A stretch of 64,000 nucleotides of DNA from Cladocopium goreaui (lineage: Eukaryota; Sar; Dinophyceae; Suessiales; Symbiodiniaceae): contig CAMXCT020000268.1 of the NCBI GenBank assembly GCA_947184155.2, positions 213,126 to 277,125 of the forward strand. Reading direction: 5' to 3'. Every line of letters starts with the position of its first letter. Position 1 is the stretch's first letter. Of this stretch, positions 12,264-25,265 are shown one piece after another. The notes under the pieces are model-generated. The model did no database searches, was not told the origin of the DNA, and saw only the letters and a list, made by a program, of their open reading frames with translations. The position numbers and the translations under genes are program-made.

Positions 12264-13089
12264 TTATCTTTTAATAAGAGATCTCAAAGGTATCTTCTTT
12301 CTTTTCACATCTTTGTCATATCTTCATATTTGACATTCTTCTCATAGGTTTTCAAATATCAAGCTTTTTTTTGCCCCTTTGGGATGTGTACAAAAAAATC
12401 GTTTGGTGAAGGGGTGAACTGGTGGCATTCATCAGTTCCGATCTTTGCTGGATATGATCAACAACTGGTTGGTTAATATACTGTTAATGATGGTTAATAT
12501 ATGGTTAATATTAATATGACACTTGAACATTCTCAAATGCCAATGAACCACGGGGATGGGTCAACAGCTGTAATTGTCCTTTTTTGGGGGATGAACATCC
12601 ATTTGTACACCAGGTTTTGCGAACATCATTTCATTCTCATGCCGCTTCATAGGATACTTCATGCCAACCTGGATAAACATACCATGTTCATGCCCATTTT
12701 CATACCAAATTTTCAACCGCCACCCTTTTTCCAAGTCATGTCTTGAGCCACCATGTTCTGTTCCATTCGTTGGCAGCCTTGGACTTTCATTGTAGTTCAA
12801 GTGCAGCCCTGATTGGAAAGTGGGAAATACTAGGCAAACAAGAAGACACCTGCAATGTCAAAATGGGGGCCGGTCAATATGAGCTACCCACTCACAACTG
12901 GTGATCATCGCACAAAATCAGCTACAGCGATCAGTTGATGGTTTTGACGTTTTGATCCGTTAAAAATCACCCCAAAACAGCATCTATCAGTCAATTGGCA
13001 GCACGCGAGATCAAAAGATCTATGAACATCCATGAACATCTATGGAATTTCTCGCATATCCGAAACCGTTCGTACCAAGAAAATCGTTG

Positions 13090-13195
13090 GAACTTCCTTT
13101 GTTCTTGGCACCGTTCAAGTCCTTGCTGGAAACCAGATGCGCATCGATGCAGTACTCTTGGTTGTGGATTGTTGGAGTGCTACAGATGGGGCATA
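13090..13195. other. GC-richer coding-like island, strand undecided
   Basis: On the plus strand one frame reads FVLGTVQVLAGNQMRIDAVL, faintly like FlgO/TolB-type segments of TPR proteins. On the minus strand CPICSTPTIHNQEYCIDAH has zinc-knuckle spacing. Neither strand has a convincing pair of splice sites. Confidence 0.25.
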
Positions 13196-13368
13196 TCATA
13201 ACATCGGCATATATTTTTTGATCTCTCCTGAACAGCATTCATGCAGTGTTGACACATCTATATATAATTATACAACATAATGTACATATTTTGAAAGTAT
13301 ACATGTAAACCATGGCAAAGAATTATGTGTGTGCGTGTTGTATTGTGTTGTATGTTTGATATCTTTAC

Positions 13369-13525
13369 TCGAGCACATCTACAGAACACTTCTCAAAATC
13401 GGCAACGAGTCTCGCGTCCAAAAACGGCTCGAACGCAGCATTTTGACCTTGCGATCTGGGTGAGAGCTGGAAAATCCTTTGGCGTTAGACCTTTGTCTCT
13501 TTGAGACGTCTTTCGGCAGAGTGAC
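13369..13525 (-). CDS. coding-like region with three open readings
   Basis: Acceptor AGTCCCCAG and a good donor (CTCGA|GTAAAG). In the phase of exon 14020-14119 it reads GHSAERRLKETKV, then TAA, then RQRIFQLSPRSQGQNAAFEP and on to the donor. A second frame runs 50 codons (PKDVSKRQRSNAKGFSSSHP...). Either the gene stops at the TAA, a 24-nt intron is removed, or the other frame is used. Confidence 0.42.
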
Positions 13526-14019
13526 CTGGGGACTTTGGGACTTGGAAAAAAGATGAAAAAAGCATCAGATCATCATCCCGTGAGAACAAGATATCTTAAA
13601 AGAAGAGTAACGTTGGGCGATATCCCATGGGCTGAATACCGGTGAATAGCCCATGAATGGTTCATGAAACATAAGGTTTTCACAGCATGCGTTTGATGTT
13701 GGACCTCCTGCCAAAACAGTTGGTTTATACATGTCACATTTTTTATTTATTTGTTCTAAACCGTAAGCCTCAACAACATCTCAAATGCACTGGTGCTAAA
13801 AAAAATGATTGTTTTTAAAACTACACCATATGTGGCCAAACATGTATATATTATATTATATTATCATATAATTGCGTTTTTTTGTGATATGTACATATAT
13901 TTATGATTATTTATGCTTATGCCCCAAATCTGTGGCAAGGGCAAGGGAAATTCTGCACATCATTGTCACCCACCATGTAGCCATTTGGCAGGACGATCGA
14001 ATCCACATCAATGTCTTAC

Positions 14020-14119
14020 CAGTTCCACTGCTTCCGTCAGCCTCAAAATCTTTGTCCGGAGGGCCCCAGAGTGACTCCGCCCTCTGTGCGCGCAGGGAAC
14101 CCTTTCGAGCTTCCTGCAA
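14020..14119 (-). CDS. exon with canonical GT-AG sites, unknown protein
   Basis: Acceptor GGGTGTAG (or TTGCAG six bases on), donor AACTG|GTAAGAC. Best frame LQEARKGSLRAQRAESLWGP then PDKDFEADGSSGT. Basic then acidic, likely disordered. Family unknown. Confidence 0.66.
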
Positions 14120-14966
14120 CTACACCCGCCCAGACACGCTGTTTGTGATGCCAGTAACAAACCCCTACCATGGGCGTCGATTTCGAAGTAGCTTTGGGCA
14201 AGTGTCCTGGCATGAGCCCCCCTTTTAAAAAGGCACATTAGTATATACTACAAAAAAAGCCTTGAAAACCATTTTTTTTGGATTTCTTCATTTTGGGACC
14301 AGGAAGGGAATTTTATATGGGACGGATTCACCATTATGTCATAGACCGTATTATCTAAAGCACAACAAGTCTAACAAAACTATCTATAATTCCTCATCAA
14401 TTCTCATGAATTATTCAAAACTTGTCATAAATAATCATCAGTATATTCAATTATCCATTTTTTAGTCATGACAAACCCATCCAGGAACTGTTTCTTCCAG
14501 ATGTCTACAAGTCACACCAGACATCACCGCGTCCGGCACGCTTGCTGATTCAGCCAGCGGAAGAAAATGGTTGGGTCCAGATAAAGGACGAGCATCCCAC
14601 TTCGGAAGTGGCTTAGAACCCGCGTATCTAGGTAAATTAGATATAATATGTCTAGATACATGTTACTATATATAATATTAAATACATTAGATATGTTCTA
14701 ATTATATATATATAATATTTCTGGGTAAACTATAATATTACACTAACCTGAATTAAGGCCATCTGGGTATGATTCCCCTTGCTAATCGCTAACCATGATT
14801 CTAGTGAGGTCACAGTGAGGTCACTACAATTTGGCCCGATATGTGTGTGTATATATATATACACATATACATACACAACTGGGGTATACACTATGTATGC
14901 CAAACCGAGATTGAATGAGTCACGGTGTGCTAATTATTAACCATTCGCAAATGGGAGGCACATCCC

Positions 14967-15080
14967 ATTGCCAATCTTAGATACCCTGCAAACAAATGCT
15001 AGCTGGTTAGTAGATATTCCTGTTCTGTTTAAACAGATTAAAGGACTGAACTACCCATGCACGGTTGACCTAGATCATCC
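14967..15080. repeat. family D element (CCAATCTTAGATACCCTGCA)
   Basis: Begins GCCAATCTTAGATACCCTGCA, contains AGCTGGT and AAAGNACTGAA, ends near TTGACCTAGATC. Weak inverted ends (TCTTAGAT/ATCTAAGA) are best kept in the copy at 60798. Confidence 0.7.
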
Positions 15081-15425
15081 GGATGATCCAAGTAACACAA
15101 AAAAACATGCTTCACTGGTTGAAACCATGATGATTGAACCATGGATTTATTGACATGAAACCATCACTGAAAAAAACACCTGAACATCACCAATCAACCA
15201 TCCAACTCATGGCAATTTTAATATCGAAATGATCATGAAGTACGGAATTTTAGGATAACTACCCTATGTTCAAACAAAAGACACCACCAACTTGACACTG
15301 GAAAAATCAGGAGGATGGGATGAAATGGAGTCCACAAACTTTCACAACAAAACAAAGTCGAGTATTGGTAACAAACCATATTAATATTGGTAATATTGGT
15401 ATTTACCAACAATAGTTACCATTGG

Positions 15426-15539
15426 TACCCTCTGGTAAACTAACAGTTTGCTATTGAAAATCACCATCTTTAAGTTCGGTAAATCAACTATTTCTATGGG
15501 CAATTTTCCATAGCTATGTAACAAATTACCAGAGGGTAA
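15426..15539. repeat. family A element
   Basis: TACCCTCTGGTAAACTAACAG ... AACAAATTACCAGAGGGTAA. Confidence 0.85.
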
Positions 15540-15806
15540 TCAGCTGGTAACCAACCACCACTGGTGGCTGTCTCCGTCATCAAGACCACCAAAAAATGGG
15601 TCAGAAAACATGATAAGAAACCATGGGCTACTCATGGGCTACTCATGGGCTACTCCCCATTAAAATCTCTCAAATGGTCAAACATACCCGTATGTATGTA
15701 TATATATATATAATACAGGTGTAACTATATGTGTATATATACATCTCAACAATATCCCTGTTCCGGTTGGTTTCAAACCTCACATTTATGGAGCCATAGA
15801 CTTCGC

Positions 15807-15882
15807 AGCCTGAGCTTTATCTGGACCAGCGAAAATTGTGGGGGGATCAACAAATCCGGCCGTGCGATCGAAATCTGCTGCG
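15807..15882 (-). CDS. candidate exon
   Basis: GC-rich island with acceptor ACATTCGCAG and GT near CGAA|GTCTAT. Frames ADFDRTAGFVDPPTIFAGPD and QISIARPDLLIPPQFSLVQI are both open. Confidence 0.42.
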
Positions 15883-16204
15883 AATGTAGAGGGACATCAC
15901 AAGACATGAACGCAGCTGAATATATCTAAATATTCTATTCAGGGTATCTGGATCCACAAAAACCTTGAATACAACATAACAGTCTTAAATCATTTCTTGT
16001 TGGTTTTCAACACTATGAACAAGAAGTTACTTGACGCTCAGAAAGTACGTAGTAACCCTGCCAGAATCCAAGCAGGTACATCCAATATCAGTGGTGGGCA
16101 ATTTCAAATTATACAAAGAAATTGAATATCAAAATGTATGAATCATCTTACCATCAATCAGTGTTGCTCCTAACATCCCAGGTGAAAAGGGATGTAAAAT
16201 TGGG

Positions 16205-16285
16205 AGACAAAGAGGCGTGACCGATGCTGCCCCTTGTGGCTATCATTCTTCTAAGTTGGAGCCAAGCGCCAAACTTCATATCCAT
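16205..16285 (-). CDS. candidate exon
   Basis: Frame KIAGMDMKFGAWLQLRRMIA then TRGSIGHA on the minus strand, possible acceptor AG|CTAAAATTG and donor ATCG|GTCACG. Edges approximate. Confidence 0.35.
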
Positions 16286-16773
16286 TCCAGCAATTTTAGC
16301 TCACGAATCTGCAGCGCTGGCAACATATTCACTTAACAATCAACATCTATGAAAGAGGTGCTTATATAATATAAATATATATCTTAAGGTGGTTAGAATA
16401 CTTAAAATCTTCTGATTCTTGGTGGTTTTGTGCATCACTCAACATTTCTATGGGCTTTCTATGGTCATCTGCCAAAGAACAGCCCACCTTTTGGCCAACT
16501 CTGGGTCTGCTCTTATGGATTCCATGCATATCTACGTCATATCTCTCTCTCTCTATATATATATATATATTATGCATGTATCATCTACATCATATATATA
16601 TATACACATATGTTTTAGGTAATACATATATATATATATACATATACACACTATTTTACGTAATGAATATATATATATATATATATATGTGTTAGTATAG
16701 TATTGGTGTATACTGTATACATATATCCATACTCAAAAAAATGGAATTCGGATTGGGGCAAAGGATCGCCATC

Positions 16774-16834
16774 ACAAACCACGATGTTCTTCCCACGGCC
16801 GTCTGTGATGTGCTGCGCTGCCCGCCCGATGTCA
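16774..16834 (-). CDS. exon, unknown protein
   Basis: Acceptor GTTTCAAG, encodes DIGRAAQHITDGRGKNIVVC, GA donor (TGT|GATGGC). The frame stays open a little further (DGDPLPQS), so a later donor is possible. The GKNIVV segment looks like a buried strand but no family is certain. Confidence 0.5.
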
Positions 16835-17266
16835 CTTGAAACGTCCACAAGTGAACCACCATGTGGTCAAGAGATTTGGTTTTGGAGATACTCATCCAAC
16901 ATCCTATTTTAAGCGTAATTGTGGAAACATCGATGGACGTCAACTTACATTCTAAATCCCTTTTATATACCTCGGGGTATAGAGCCCCATTGATATTGCC
17001 ACATTGCCACAGCTGTAGAAACAATCACGCGGGTCGCAAACGTGGGCGAATTTTCTTGGGAATAAGTGGCTCAGATTGGGACCTTTCAACATCATTTACC
17101 ATCATTTACTCATACTCGATGGTTGTGAAGAATTGAGAAAATTGCCTCTATTCCCGGTCAGCGTTTAACCCCAGACCTATAGGATTCAAATCTATGAGTT
17201 TTGCAGTGTCTATGCCGTGAAATCTGAAAGCTCTCAGCTTATCGCAAACATGGATCCGGTACTAAT

Positions 17267-17367
17267 TACCCTCTGGTAAACGTTTACATAACGAACTGGA
17301 AAATCACTATTTCTAATGGGTAAATCAAGTATAAATGCGCCATTTTCAATAGCAAACTGTGAGGGTA
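17267..17367. repeat. family A element, right end degraded
   Basis: Left end intact (TACCCTCTGGTAAACGTTTACATAACG). Right end reads AGCAAACTGTGAGGGTAA. Confidence 0.75.
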
Positions 17368-18100
17368 ACCACACAATGACAAACAAAAACACATCTACGC
17401 TAACCAAATTGGATGACCAAATTCTCATTGTGTCGCTTAATTCACCAGGCAATCATCATTTCTTATGGTCAGAATCCCAGGCAGAAATAGCCATCATCAC
17501 GGTTGTTTCACTCATGGTACTGAAGAGTACAGTTATTCCCTTTTTCTTGTTGGGGCTCCAGGTTGGTCGAAGGCCCCCAGCAGTTTTAGTTGCTGTTGTT
17601 TTTTTCACCTCCACCAGTTTTTGTTAATCAAAGTGGGTGGATCACAGTGTGTGCTCATCGTCGCCATTCACGGCTTGAAAGGAAGCTGCTGTTCAGAACT
17701 TGCTGTCGCTCCTGTCGTGCGGGGTTTTTGAAGCCTCGGAAGAGGGTAGCTATGGCTATGGCTAGCTGAGCCATTTACATAAAGGCATTCATCAGCATAA
17801 ACCTCACTTACAGTGTATATGTATATATGCAATATTCACGCAACACGCATATATATATATATATATACATATATGCATACATACATGCAAGTGTATATAT
17901 CTACACATACATGTCGTATATATATATATTATATATATATATGTGTGATTACAGGTGTGCAGGCTTTTGGCCTCCAAGTAGGATGGATCATCCTTCTTGG
18001 GTGCCATCAATGATCGCTCACCGCTCACCAGTAAAGCATGAGCGACTGGCAAAGCAAACATATAGAAAACCATGAAAAACAATGGAAACGCCATTGAATG

Positions 18101-18217
18101 TACTAGGCAATGTACCATAATGGATTGGTTCAAGGGAACATCTTAACCGGAAACCATGTTTTTGACCATCCAAAAAAAAGGGGGTTCCGGTTTCAATTTT
18201 CCCACCCAATTCTGTGA
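18101..18217. repeat. family F element starting at a 5' splice site
   Basis: AATGGATTGGTTCAAGGGAACATCTTAACCGGAA ... GGGGGTTCCGGTTTCAATTTTCCCACCCAATTCTGTG. Its right edge lies 4 bp from the exon 18221-18284 boundary. Confidence 0.78.
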
Positions 18218-18220
18218 TAC

Positions 18221-18284
18221 CAGGGATTTGGCGACTCATACCACATAGCAACACAGAAGGTGATTTTGTCCGCATGTCTTGGGC
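18221..18284 (-). CDS. exon bordered by an inverted-repeat element
   Basis: Acceptor TTTTAAG|G, encodes AQDMRTKSPSVLLCGMSRQI P, donor CCTG|GTATCA, phase 1. The intron begins with the same element (CACAGAATTGG...) that begins the intron after exon 61507-61579. Confidence 0.52.
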
Positions 18285-18761
18285 CTTAAAATCCTTACAC
18301 CCCACCCCCCAAAAGAAACACTTTTGTGGCAATAATAGGCCATCATGTTTTACAGATAAATCATTTGAACATGGTGAAATTCCATTGCCCGGTCTGAAGA
18401 GCACACCTCATGCCATGCAGCTTGGTGCATGGCAAAACGATGACATTTACAGGACCCTAGAATTCCTAGGTTTCCAACTTGTCTATTTTGGGGGTGCTTT
18501 TGTGGGGCATCAAATCTTCCTGGCTCCATTTTTTTGGCCAAACAACCATCAGGATCAGCGTCCTTGCTGTCTAAAATTGGGGTATAAATCGGCTCGCAAT
18601 GAACAAGGAAAATATCGGAAAACGATGATTGAGAAGTGCGGGGTATAAAATGATTGAGAAGTTGATGTGTATACACCATTTTCGCACAAACTGATTCAAA
18701 ATTAGCAACCAAACGTTACAGAATGACCCATGATTGACCTGCGTTCACCAACATCGTTCAC

Positions 18762-18824
18762 CCTACGTTTTCCGTACGCCTCGACAACTCGCGCTCGTCG
18801 GTGTTTTCTCAGGCCCTTGCGCTC
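18762..18824 (-). CDS. exon, basic segment of unknown protein
   Basis: Pyrimidine-rich acceptor TTTTTTCGCTGCAAAG, 21 codons ERKGLRKHRRARVVEAYGKR R, donor AGG|GTGAAC. Phase 0 at both ends. Confidence 0.55.
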
Positions 18825-18980
18825 CTTTGCAGCGAAAAAAGGTTGGTACCAATGGACCTAATGTGGGCAAAACAATGCCATGTTTACCACCCATTTTCCC
18901 GGGAATGGTAGTCACATACCACCATTTTTGATCTATTTATGGTGATGACTGGGGATGGTAACTATTATTGTTTTACCCAC

Positions 18981-19030
18981 GTTACACTGTATTTCTTGTG
19001 ATTGGAACGCCTTCCAGTTTGCTCCCATAC
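18981..19030 (-). CDS. exon, unknown protein
   Basis: Acceptor AAGGTACAG, encodes MGANWKAFQSQEIQCN after a Gly completed from the previous exon, donor AAC|GTGGGT, phase 0. Confidence 0.5.
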
Positions 19031-19582
19031 CTGTACCTTGGACAAAAACACCCATAAATGGCTTTGGTCTGAACCCACATGATTTTTGCGTTGCGACATT
19101 TTCTCCCCACAAAAACATGATTTGTTGTTGACATACCCAATATTGCCAATATATGTTTCTTGTGACATAACATTTTTTTGGGTTAAGAGTTGGAAAACCA
19201 TGTTTTGCAGGTTAAACCAATGATTTTTTGTACATGTCCGTGCTCCTTTTTCCCAATTTCATGCAGAATTTCTTGACGACATAAATCTGGTGAAAACCCA
19301 CATTTCATCACATTTCCATAGCTTAATGAGCAGTGTTCAAAAACTGGTGTCATACCTTTATTCTGGTTGCTTGATCGTGAATTCCCCAATGGATTGTGAT
19401 AACCCCCACTTTTTTTTGGTCAGAAAACAAACCCGAACGAATCATCAACCGGCTTGTGAACACTGACCCAAAATCATATTCTGATTGGTTGTATATCCTA
19501 TTTTTTTTGCCATGAAATATCTCTAGCTATTCCATCATGTCCGTAGATTTTAAATCTAGCTCACTTGACCCATGAAAGAAAC

Positions 19583-19713
19583 CACGCAGCGCGGTGACGC
19601 GGTGCCCTGTTTCCTTCTTGCGTCGTTCTTCCAGGGATGCAGGGACCGACTCAATGAGGCCGTCGATACCAGTGTAGTGCCTCATTTTCAAGACGGCGTA
19701 CCATAGTTCAGTG
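19583..19713 (-). CDS. exon, unknown protein
   Basis: Acceptor ATATTCAG, encodes TELWYAVLKMRHYTGIDGLI then ESVPASLEERRKKETGHRV..., donor GTG|GTTTCT, phase 1. Strongly coding and basic/helical. Chains in phase to 18981-19030. Confidence 0.66.
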
Positions 19714-20139
19714 CTGAATATATATATATATATATATATATTTATGTATGGATATACTTATTACATTTATTTATATACATGTATATATATATTATTAAAA
19801 TATAATATACATATAAACATGTACAAGTATATGCGTGTGTGTATATGTATACAGTACATATATATAAATATAATACATAGTATGCATACATATTATGCAC
19901 AGATTAGGGATTCACATTTACAAAATTGAAGATTTGATTGGTTCTACCCTTCGAGCCCGGAGTAAATTAACTGGATAGCAACTGATTTACCGTCCTAGTG
20001 CACCACAACTAGCATTAAACGAACAACAAAACTCCTCCACAGCTAGATACCAATATTAAACCACCAAAATTGCCAACAATGATATGTATATAAATAATTA
20101 AACCCCACATATTGTTTTTATATATATATATATGTAGAA

Positions 20140-20196
20140 TATTGTACATCTATATATATATATATACATTTACATATCCTACATACATCATGTATG

Positions 20197-20230
<34 letters not shown>

Positions 20231-20245
20231 TGTATATATATATAC
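20140..20245. repeat. (TA)n and (TGTA)n microsatellites
   Basis: Simple repeats within the intron just downstream of exon 20279-20363. Confidence 0.95.
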
Positions 20246-20278
20246 ACGAATATGAAAAAAACGATACCATCCACTTAC

Positions 20279-20363
20279 CATTCAATCCTTCTCCGAATCC
20301 GAGGAACTCTTCAACCTTGCGACGAACGTCGGCGTTGCTGTCCATGTAGAAACGGAAATCGCC
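20279..20363 (-). CDS. exon with canonical GT-AG sites, unknown protein
   Basis: Acceptor TTTTTTCCAG|GG and donor AATG|GTAAGTG, both textbook. Encodes GDFRFYMDSNADVRRKVEEF then LGFGEGLN. Very clear coding composition. It proves the minus strand as sense in this part. I do not recognise the family. Confidence 0.75.
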
Positions 20364-22309
20364 CTGGAAAAAACGGCGGAAAAACAACGACCCAAACAGT
20401 GATAACACAATCAGTCAAGGGAAGAACATGTTCTGTTGCGAAATTTAAAGATTTGCTCGGTTTTTTTTGCAATTCAAAAAAAATAGAAGTGGTAAACCCG
20501 GAAATTAACAGAAAAAAAAATATATATATATGAAAATAGCATCTAAACCATCCTGGAAACACGTTTCATTTTTTTGGGGGGTTGCGAAATGTCGACATTT
20601 TCATAGGAACTCTCGAATTCGAAATCAGCGACAAAATAAATCATATAGACATAGACAATTTTCATCATTTTTCCAAATTCACATAGCTATTGGACTAGTA
20701 CTACTAGTTGGTTCATGGTCCATTTAAAGAGTGTCACCCTGCTTCGTCAGAATCCCCTGGGCGTCCCAAACATCATAGTGCTTCACCTTGCCTCGGCCAG
20801 TGTTTTTACATTTCCTCTGTCCCTTTAAAAAAACATTGTTAATAGAAATTCCCAGCTCATGGATTATAATCAACCCTAATATATTGGACAGTTCTAGCTC
20901 CAAGTTACCCAAATTCAGAAAATGTACATATACTATGAATCCATCGTACTCCAGACCTGTCTCTTTGGACCCACTGTTTTCCCAACCTGTTTCCCTGTGC
21001 GTGACATGTTTCACACCTGTGAATTGACTGGTTGCGATGGGAAGACCTTTCAGCTCAATTTGGAAATTGTTTGGCACCATGTCGATGCCTTGTGTTGTTC
21101 CTGAAATGCTATGGAGCCTGGATGAGCTAAAGCGTGTCCTGATAAGTGAGTTTCCCATTTTGGAGACTGAAGAAGGAGAGGGTTTCAACATATTGTTTGA
21201 CTTGTTTGTTGAGTGGGCTGAAATCCTGTTAAATTACAACAACCAGCATCCGCCCACTCTGTTGAATTTGGGGATTTGTGGCCCAGAATCCTTCTCTCAG
21301 GAAATTTCCGGCCGCGCATACTCATGTCGCATCGCACTCGAGGGGTGTCATCGCACCCCAGAGGACCCCATCGCACTCCACACACCTACTCACAGATCAT
21401 CGTACTCCACAAAAGGGATCGTACACCAGAAAAACTTGCGCAGACAGCCAAAAACATTTTTTTTCGAAAAATTGACCTGAAGAGCTTTTTTTTTTTTTCC
21501 CTCTTCGGAGGTAAAATGCTCTGGAATCTGATAATATGGAATATGGGGGAAATTGTTGTTTTTCCAGCGTTTTGAACAGTCGCGCATACAATCGCATTCC
21601 ATGAAATTTTGATACTTTTGACCCGTGGAGGCTATGAAAATTCTCGATTGTTGTCTTAGTCGTGCGCGATAGAATGTGATGCCTTGTGGTTATGTGGAAT
21701 GGAATTTGCAGCCTCGAGTTGATCAAAAATGATATTAACATATGCCTGAGAAGCCCACATGCAGGAACGGCAACGCATACGGGGGGGGCATCGTACTCCA
21801 GGGGTGGCATCCTACTCAACGTAACTGTATTAAGTGGAAATATGGTACCATTTGGGTTCGAGGAAGAACAGCGTAATCCAGACTTGGCCCCGTTTACAGA
21901 TGCGGAAGCTGAGCCGCCAGCGCAAACGCGTCAAAAAATAAGCTGAACAGCTTATCCAATGGTTTTAAAAGATCCTAGAGAGAAGCTGATGATTGATGAG
22001 AGAAACAAGACTTTATGATTATGTTTATTCAAGAAATCATTGCTTGAGAAGGTTCTCAGCGGGGTTAAACGTGTGCGACTGGACATGACAGCACGTGACA
22101 AGGGAGCGCCTGACAAGGGTCACACAACCTTATTCTCATCATCAAAGGTCGTTCATTATTTTCCAAATTTCCGGAGCTATTTGGGCATGGAATATGAACA
22201 GCCTTGGAATATGGGTAAGATTTTGCTAGAACAGTATATTTATATAATCCCTAAAAAAAATCAACCGACAGGGTTTGGAACATTTGATCCCCTTAAATTC
22301 TATTGAGCC

Positions 22310-22870
22310 ACCATTCAAGACCACTAAACCACCATTTCAACACCACTCAATCACCATTCAACACCACTCAATCTCCCTTTCAATCAACACCACTCAATCA
22401 CCATTTCAACACCACTAAATCACCATTCAGCACCACTAAGTCACCATTTCAACAGCACTCAATCACCATTCATCACCACTCAATGATCATTTCAACACCA
22501 CTAAAACACAATTCAACACAACGAAATCACCATTTCAACACCACTAAATCACCATTCAATGCAACACCACTAAATATACTAAATCACCATTCAACACCAC
22601 TCAATCACAATTTCAACACCACTAAATCACTATTTCAACACTAAATCACCATTCAAGACCACTAAATCATCATTCAACACCACTAAATCACCATTTCAAC
22701 ACCACTAAATCAACATTTCAACACCACTCAATCACCATTTCAACACCACTCAATCACCACTCAACACCGCTCAATCACCATTTCAACACCACTCAATCAC
22801 CATTCAACACCACTCAATCACCATTCAACACCACTCACTCACCATTTCAACACCACTCAATCACCATTAA
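22310..22870. repeat. CACCATT(T)CAACACCACTAAAT minisatellite
   Basis: About 28 imperfect copies of a 19-21 bp unit, e.g. ATCACCATTTCAACACCACT. The 113-codon open frame here is a by-product. Confidence 0.95.
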
Positions 22871-22894
22871 ACCATGAAACACCAATCGGGGTAC

Positions 22895-22989
22895 CCCTCC
22901 CACTGCTCGACTGCTGCACTCAATCCCGACGGCTCTCGCCAAGTATCCATCCACTACCTCGACCTTGCTAAGGCGAGTCTTCGGAATGG
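22895..22989 (-). CDS. exon, unknown protein
   Basis: Acceptor CAACTTAG, donor GGG|GTACCC. Only one frame is open: IPKTRLSKVEVVDGYLARAV then GIECSSRAVGG. Follows directly on a large ATCACCATTCAACACC minisatellite. Confidence 0.52.
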
Positions 22990-23989
22990 CTAAGTTGGTG
23001 AACACTCCATTATGGTTATTCATAATGGTTTATATATGGTTTATGATATTATATCTAACTATGATAGTGAATAACACTCCATTATATATAACTATAGTTA
23101 TGAATATCCAAGTTCACTATGGTTTATGGTATTCATAACTTTAGTTATATTTTCCATAAACCCTAGTTATTGGACTTTACGATAAACCAACTTAGCAAAC
23201 TAGGGCGCCCCATGTATGATATTCATAACTATAGCGAATCGGGTAACCACTAACCACTATACTAATAAATGATTTCGAAAAAGCCACGATGAACATGACA
23301 ACAGACTATAAGAAAAAAAGGCGATGATATTGATGACATGAACATGATAATTAGAAAATACATATCATCTTCATGTCATCATTTATACCAAATCAAACAA
23401 GTAATCAACCAGTAACATCTTCAGATCATCTTCACGTGATTCATGTCACCATTACCACAACTTTCACAATACAATAACTTAATAACTTATGACAAAACTC
23501 TACTAAAGCATGGTTTCTGGGGGGTTCCAAAAAAAATGGCCATGGGGATAAAACGGATTCAGAGCCCTGTCTCGGCCCCTCAGCCCTGTCTCCTGGCAGG
23601 GTCCATGCCACGGTCAGCATCTATCTGAAGTGTCATTGTAATAGTGTGTATGTGTATATAAATATATAATTAAAATATTATATAGATATATATATAGAGA
23701 GGAAGAATATATAGTATACAGACACATACATAATTCGAACTGAGAGAGAGATATATTTATTTATTTAAATGTAATATATATATATATGTAATATATATAG
23801 ATATATGTATATATATATATAATTATATATTTATATGTTCCAGGTTCGGGGACCCCCCCCTCCCCATTTTCCCTCCCCCTGTTTGTCATTTTGGTATTTC
23901 CTGTAGGTAGTTTCCCCCCCACGGTCATGGTTCCCCCCCTCCCCCCTGTGGATGTGGTCCTGTAAGAAGTATAGGTAGCCATGGTTGAA

Positions 23990-24262
23990 TATATGTATAT
24001 ATGTATATATGTAAATATGTAAGTATGTATATATGTATATATGTATATATGTATAAATGTATTAATGTATCTAGTATACATGTATATATGTATATATGTA
24101 TAATTTCTATATGTATATTTTTATATGTATATATGTATATATGTATATATGTATATGTGTATATATGTATATATGTATACATGTATACATGTATACATGT
24201 ATATATGTATATATGTATATATGTATATATGTATATATGTATATATGTGTGTGTATATGTAT
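23990..24262. repeat. ATATGT microsatellite
   Basis: TATATGTATATGTA-type repeat, preceded by C-rich tracts (23850-23950) without a gene. Confidence 0.95.
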
Positions 24263-24620
24263 AAAGAGGTAATATAACTATACTCTTTAGTTCCTATATA
24301 AGTAGGTTTTGCATCCAAATGCTGTACATACCATTGAAATATGAGGTTCTCCATCCAAACCGGTGCAAATACCATGGAAATACGAGGTTTTGCATCCAAA
24401 ATGCTGTAAGCACAATGGAAATGAAAGATTCTAGGTCAGGGAGTAGGGGACCATAACATTGGGGGGGGAGCTACGGGACCGGGGACCAGGATCATATATA
24501 GAGATACACATAAATAAATCGAATCTTGTAACAGTTCATTTCATCTGAAAAGGTTGGTGGTCTTTGGGCTGCTCCAGATGTCAAGGCACAATCTTCTTGC
24601 AGGTCTGGCTGAGGAACCAC

Positions 24621-24689
24621 CTGGCAGGTAACGCCATGGAACCACCGCGACCAATGGAATGTCTTGTCTAACGGAAAGAACATCTGCAC
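24621..24689 (-). CDS. candidate exon
   Basis: Acceptor TATATAGCAG, donor GCCAG|GTGGTT. Two frames fit: VQMFFPLDKTFHWSRWFHGV or ADVLSVRQDIPLVAVVPWRY. No family recognised. Confidence 0.42.
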
Positions 24690-25265
24690 CTGCTATATAT
24701 GTACAAGTGATATATATATATATATAATGTGTATATATATATATATATGTATACACTCACACACCTCTTGAAGTGACTAGTGTATGTATATATATATAGA
24801 TATATTTACATGTATATATATATATATACACGTATATACACCCGTGATTTGCGTTATTCTGGGTTTGTCTGAAAATAACATACCCATGAATACCCAAAAT
24901 TTGATGGTTTATCGGCATGTAACCCACGTGAAAAATGGCCATTTGGAGGGCATATCCCAATTTCAAACGCACCCACTCCGCAGAGCAACTCGGAAGTTTT
25001 CAAAGTAAACTTCCTTTGGCCACGAATTCCCATATTATCCCATATATCCCAAAATATTCCATATTGTATCCCATCAAATTCCTTCTTATGACCAGGATTT
25101 CCCATACTATCCAACTTTCACTGACTGAATGCGAAAAAAATAAATAAGGTGCGTATCGCCTCCAACAACCGGTGATCTTCAGCCTTTGCTTCGATGTCTA
25201 TTGCGAGACAGTCATAGAAGCTAAAAGCTAAGCACAACTGACGCAGACATTACGTGATAAAAGGC

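Noticed and set aside
12747..12760. Possible dinoflagellate spliced-leader remnant (CTTGAGCCACCATG)
   Set aside because: Only a few bases resemble the leader end. The rest does not match.
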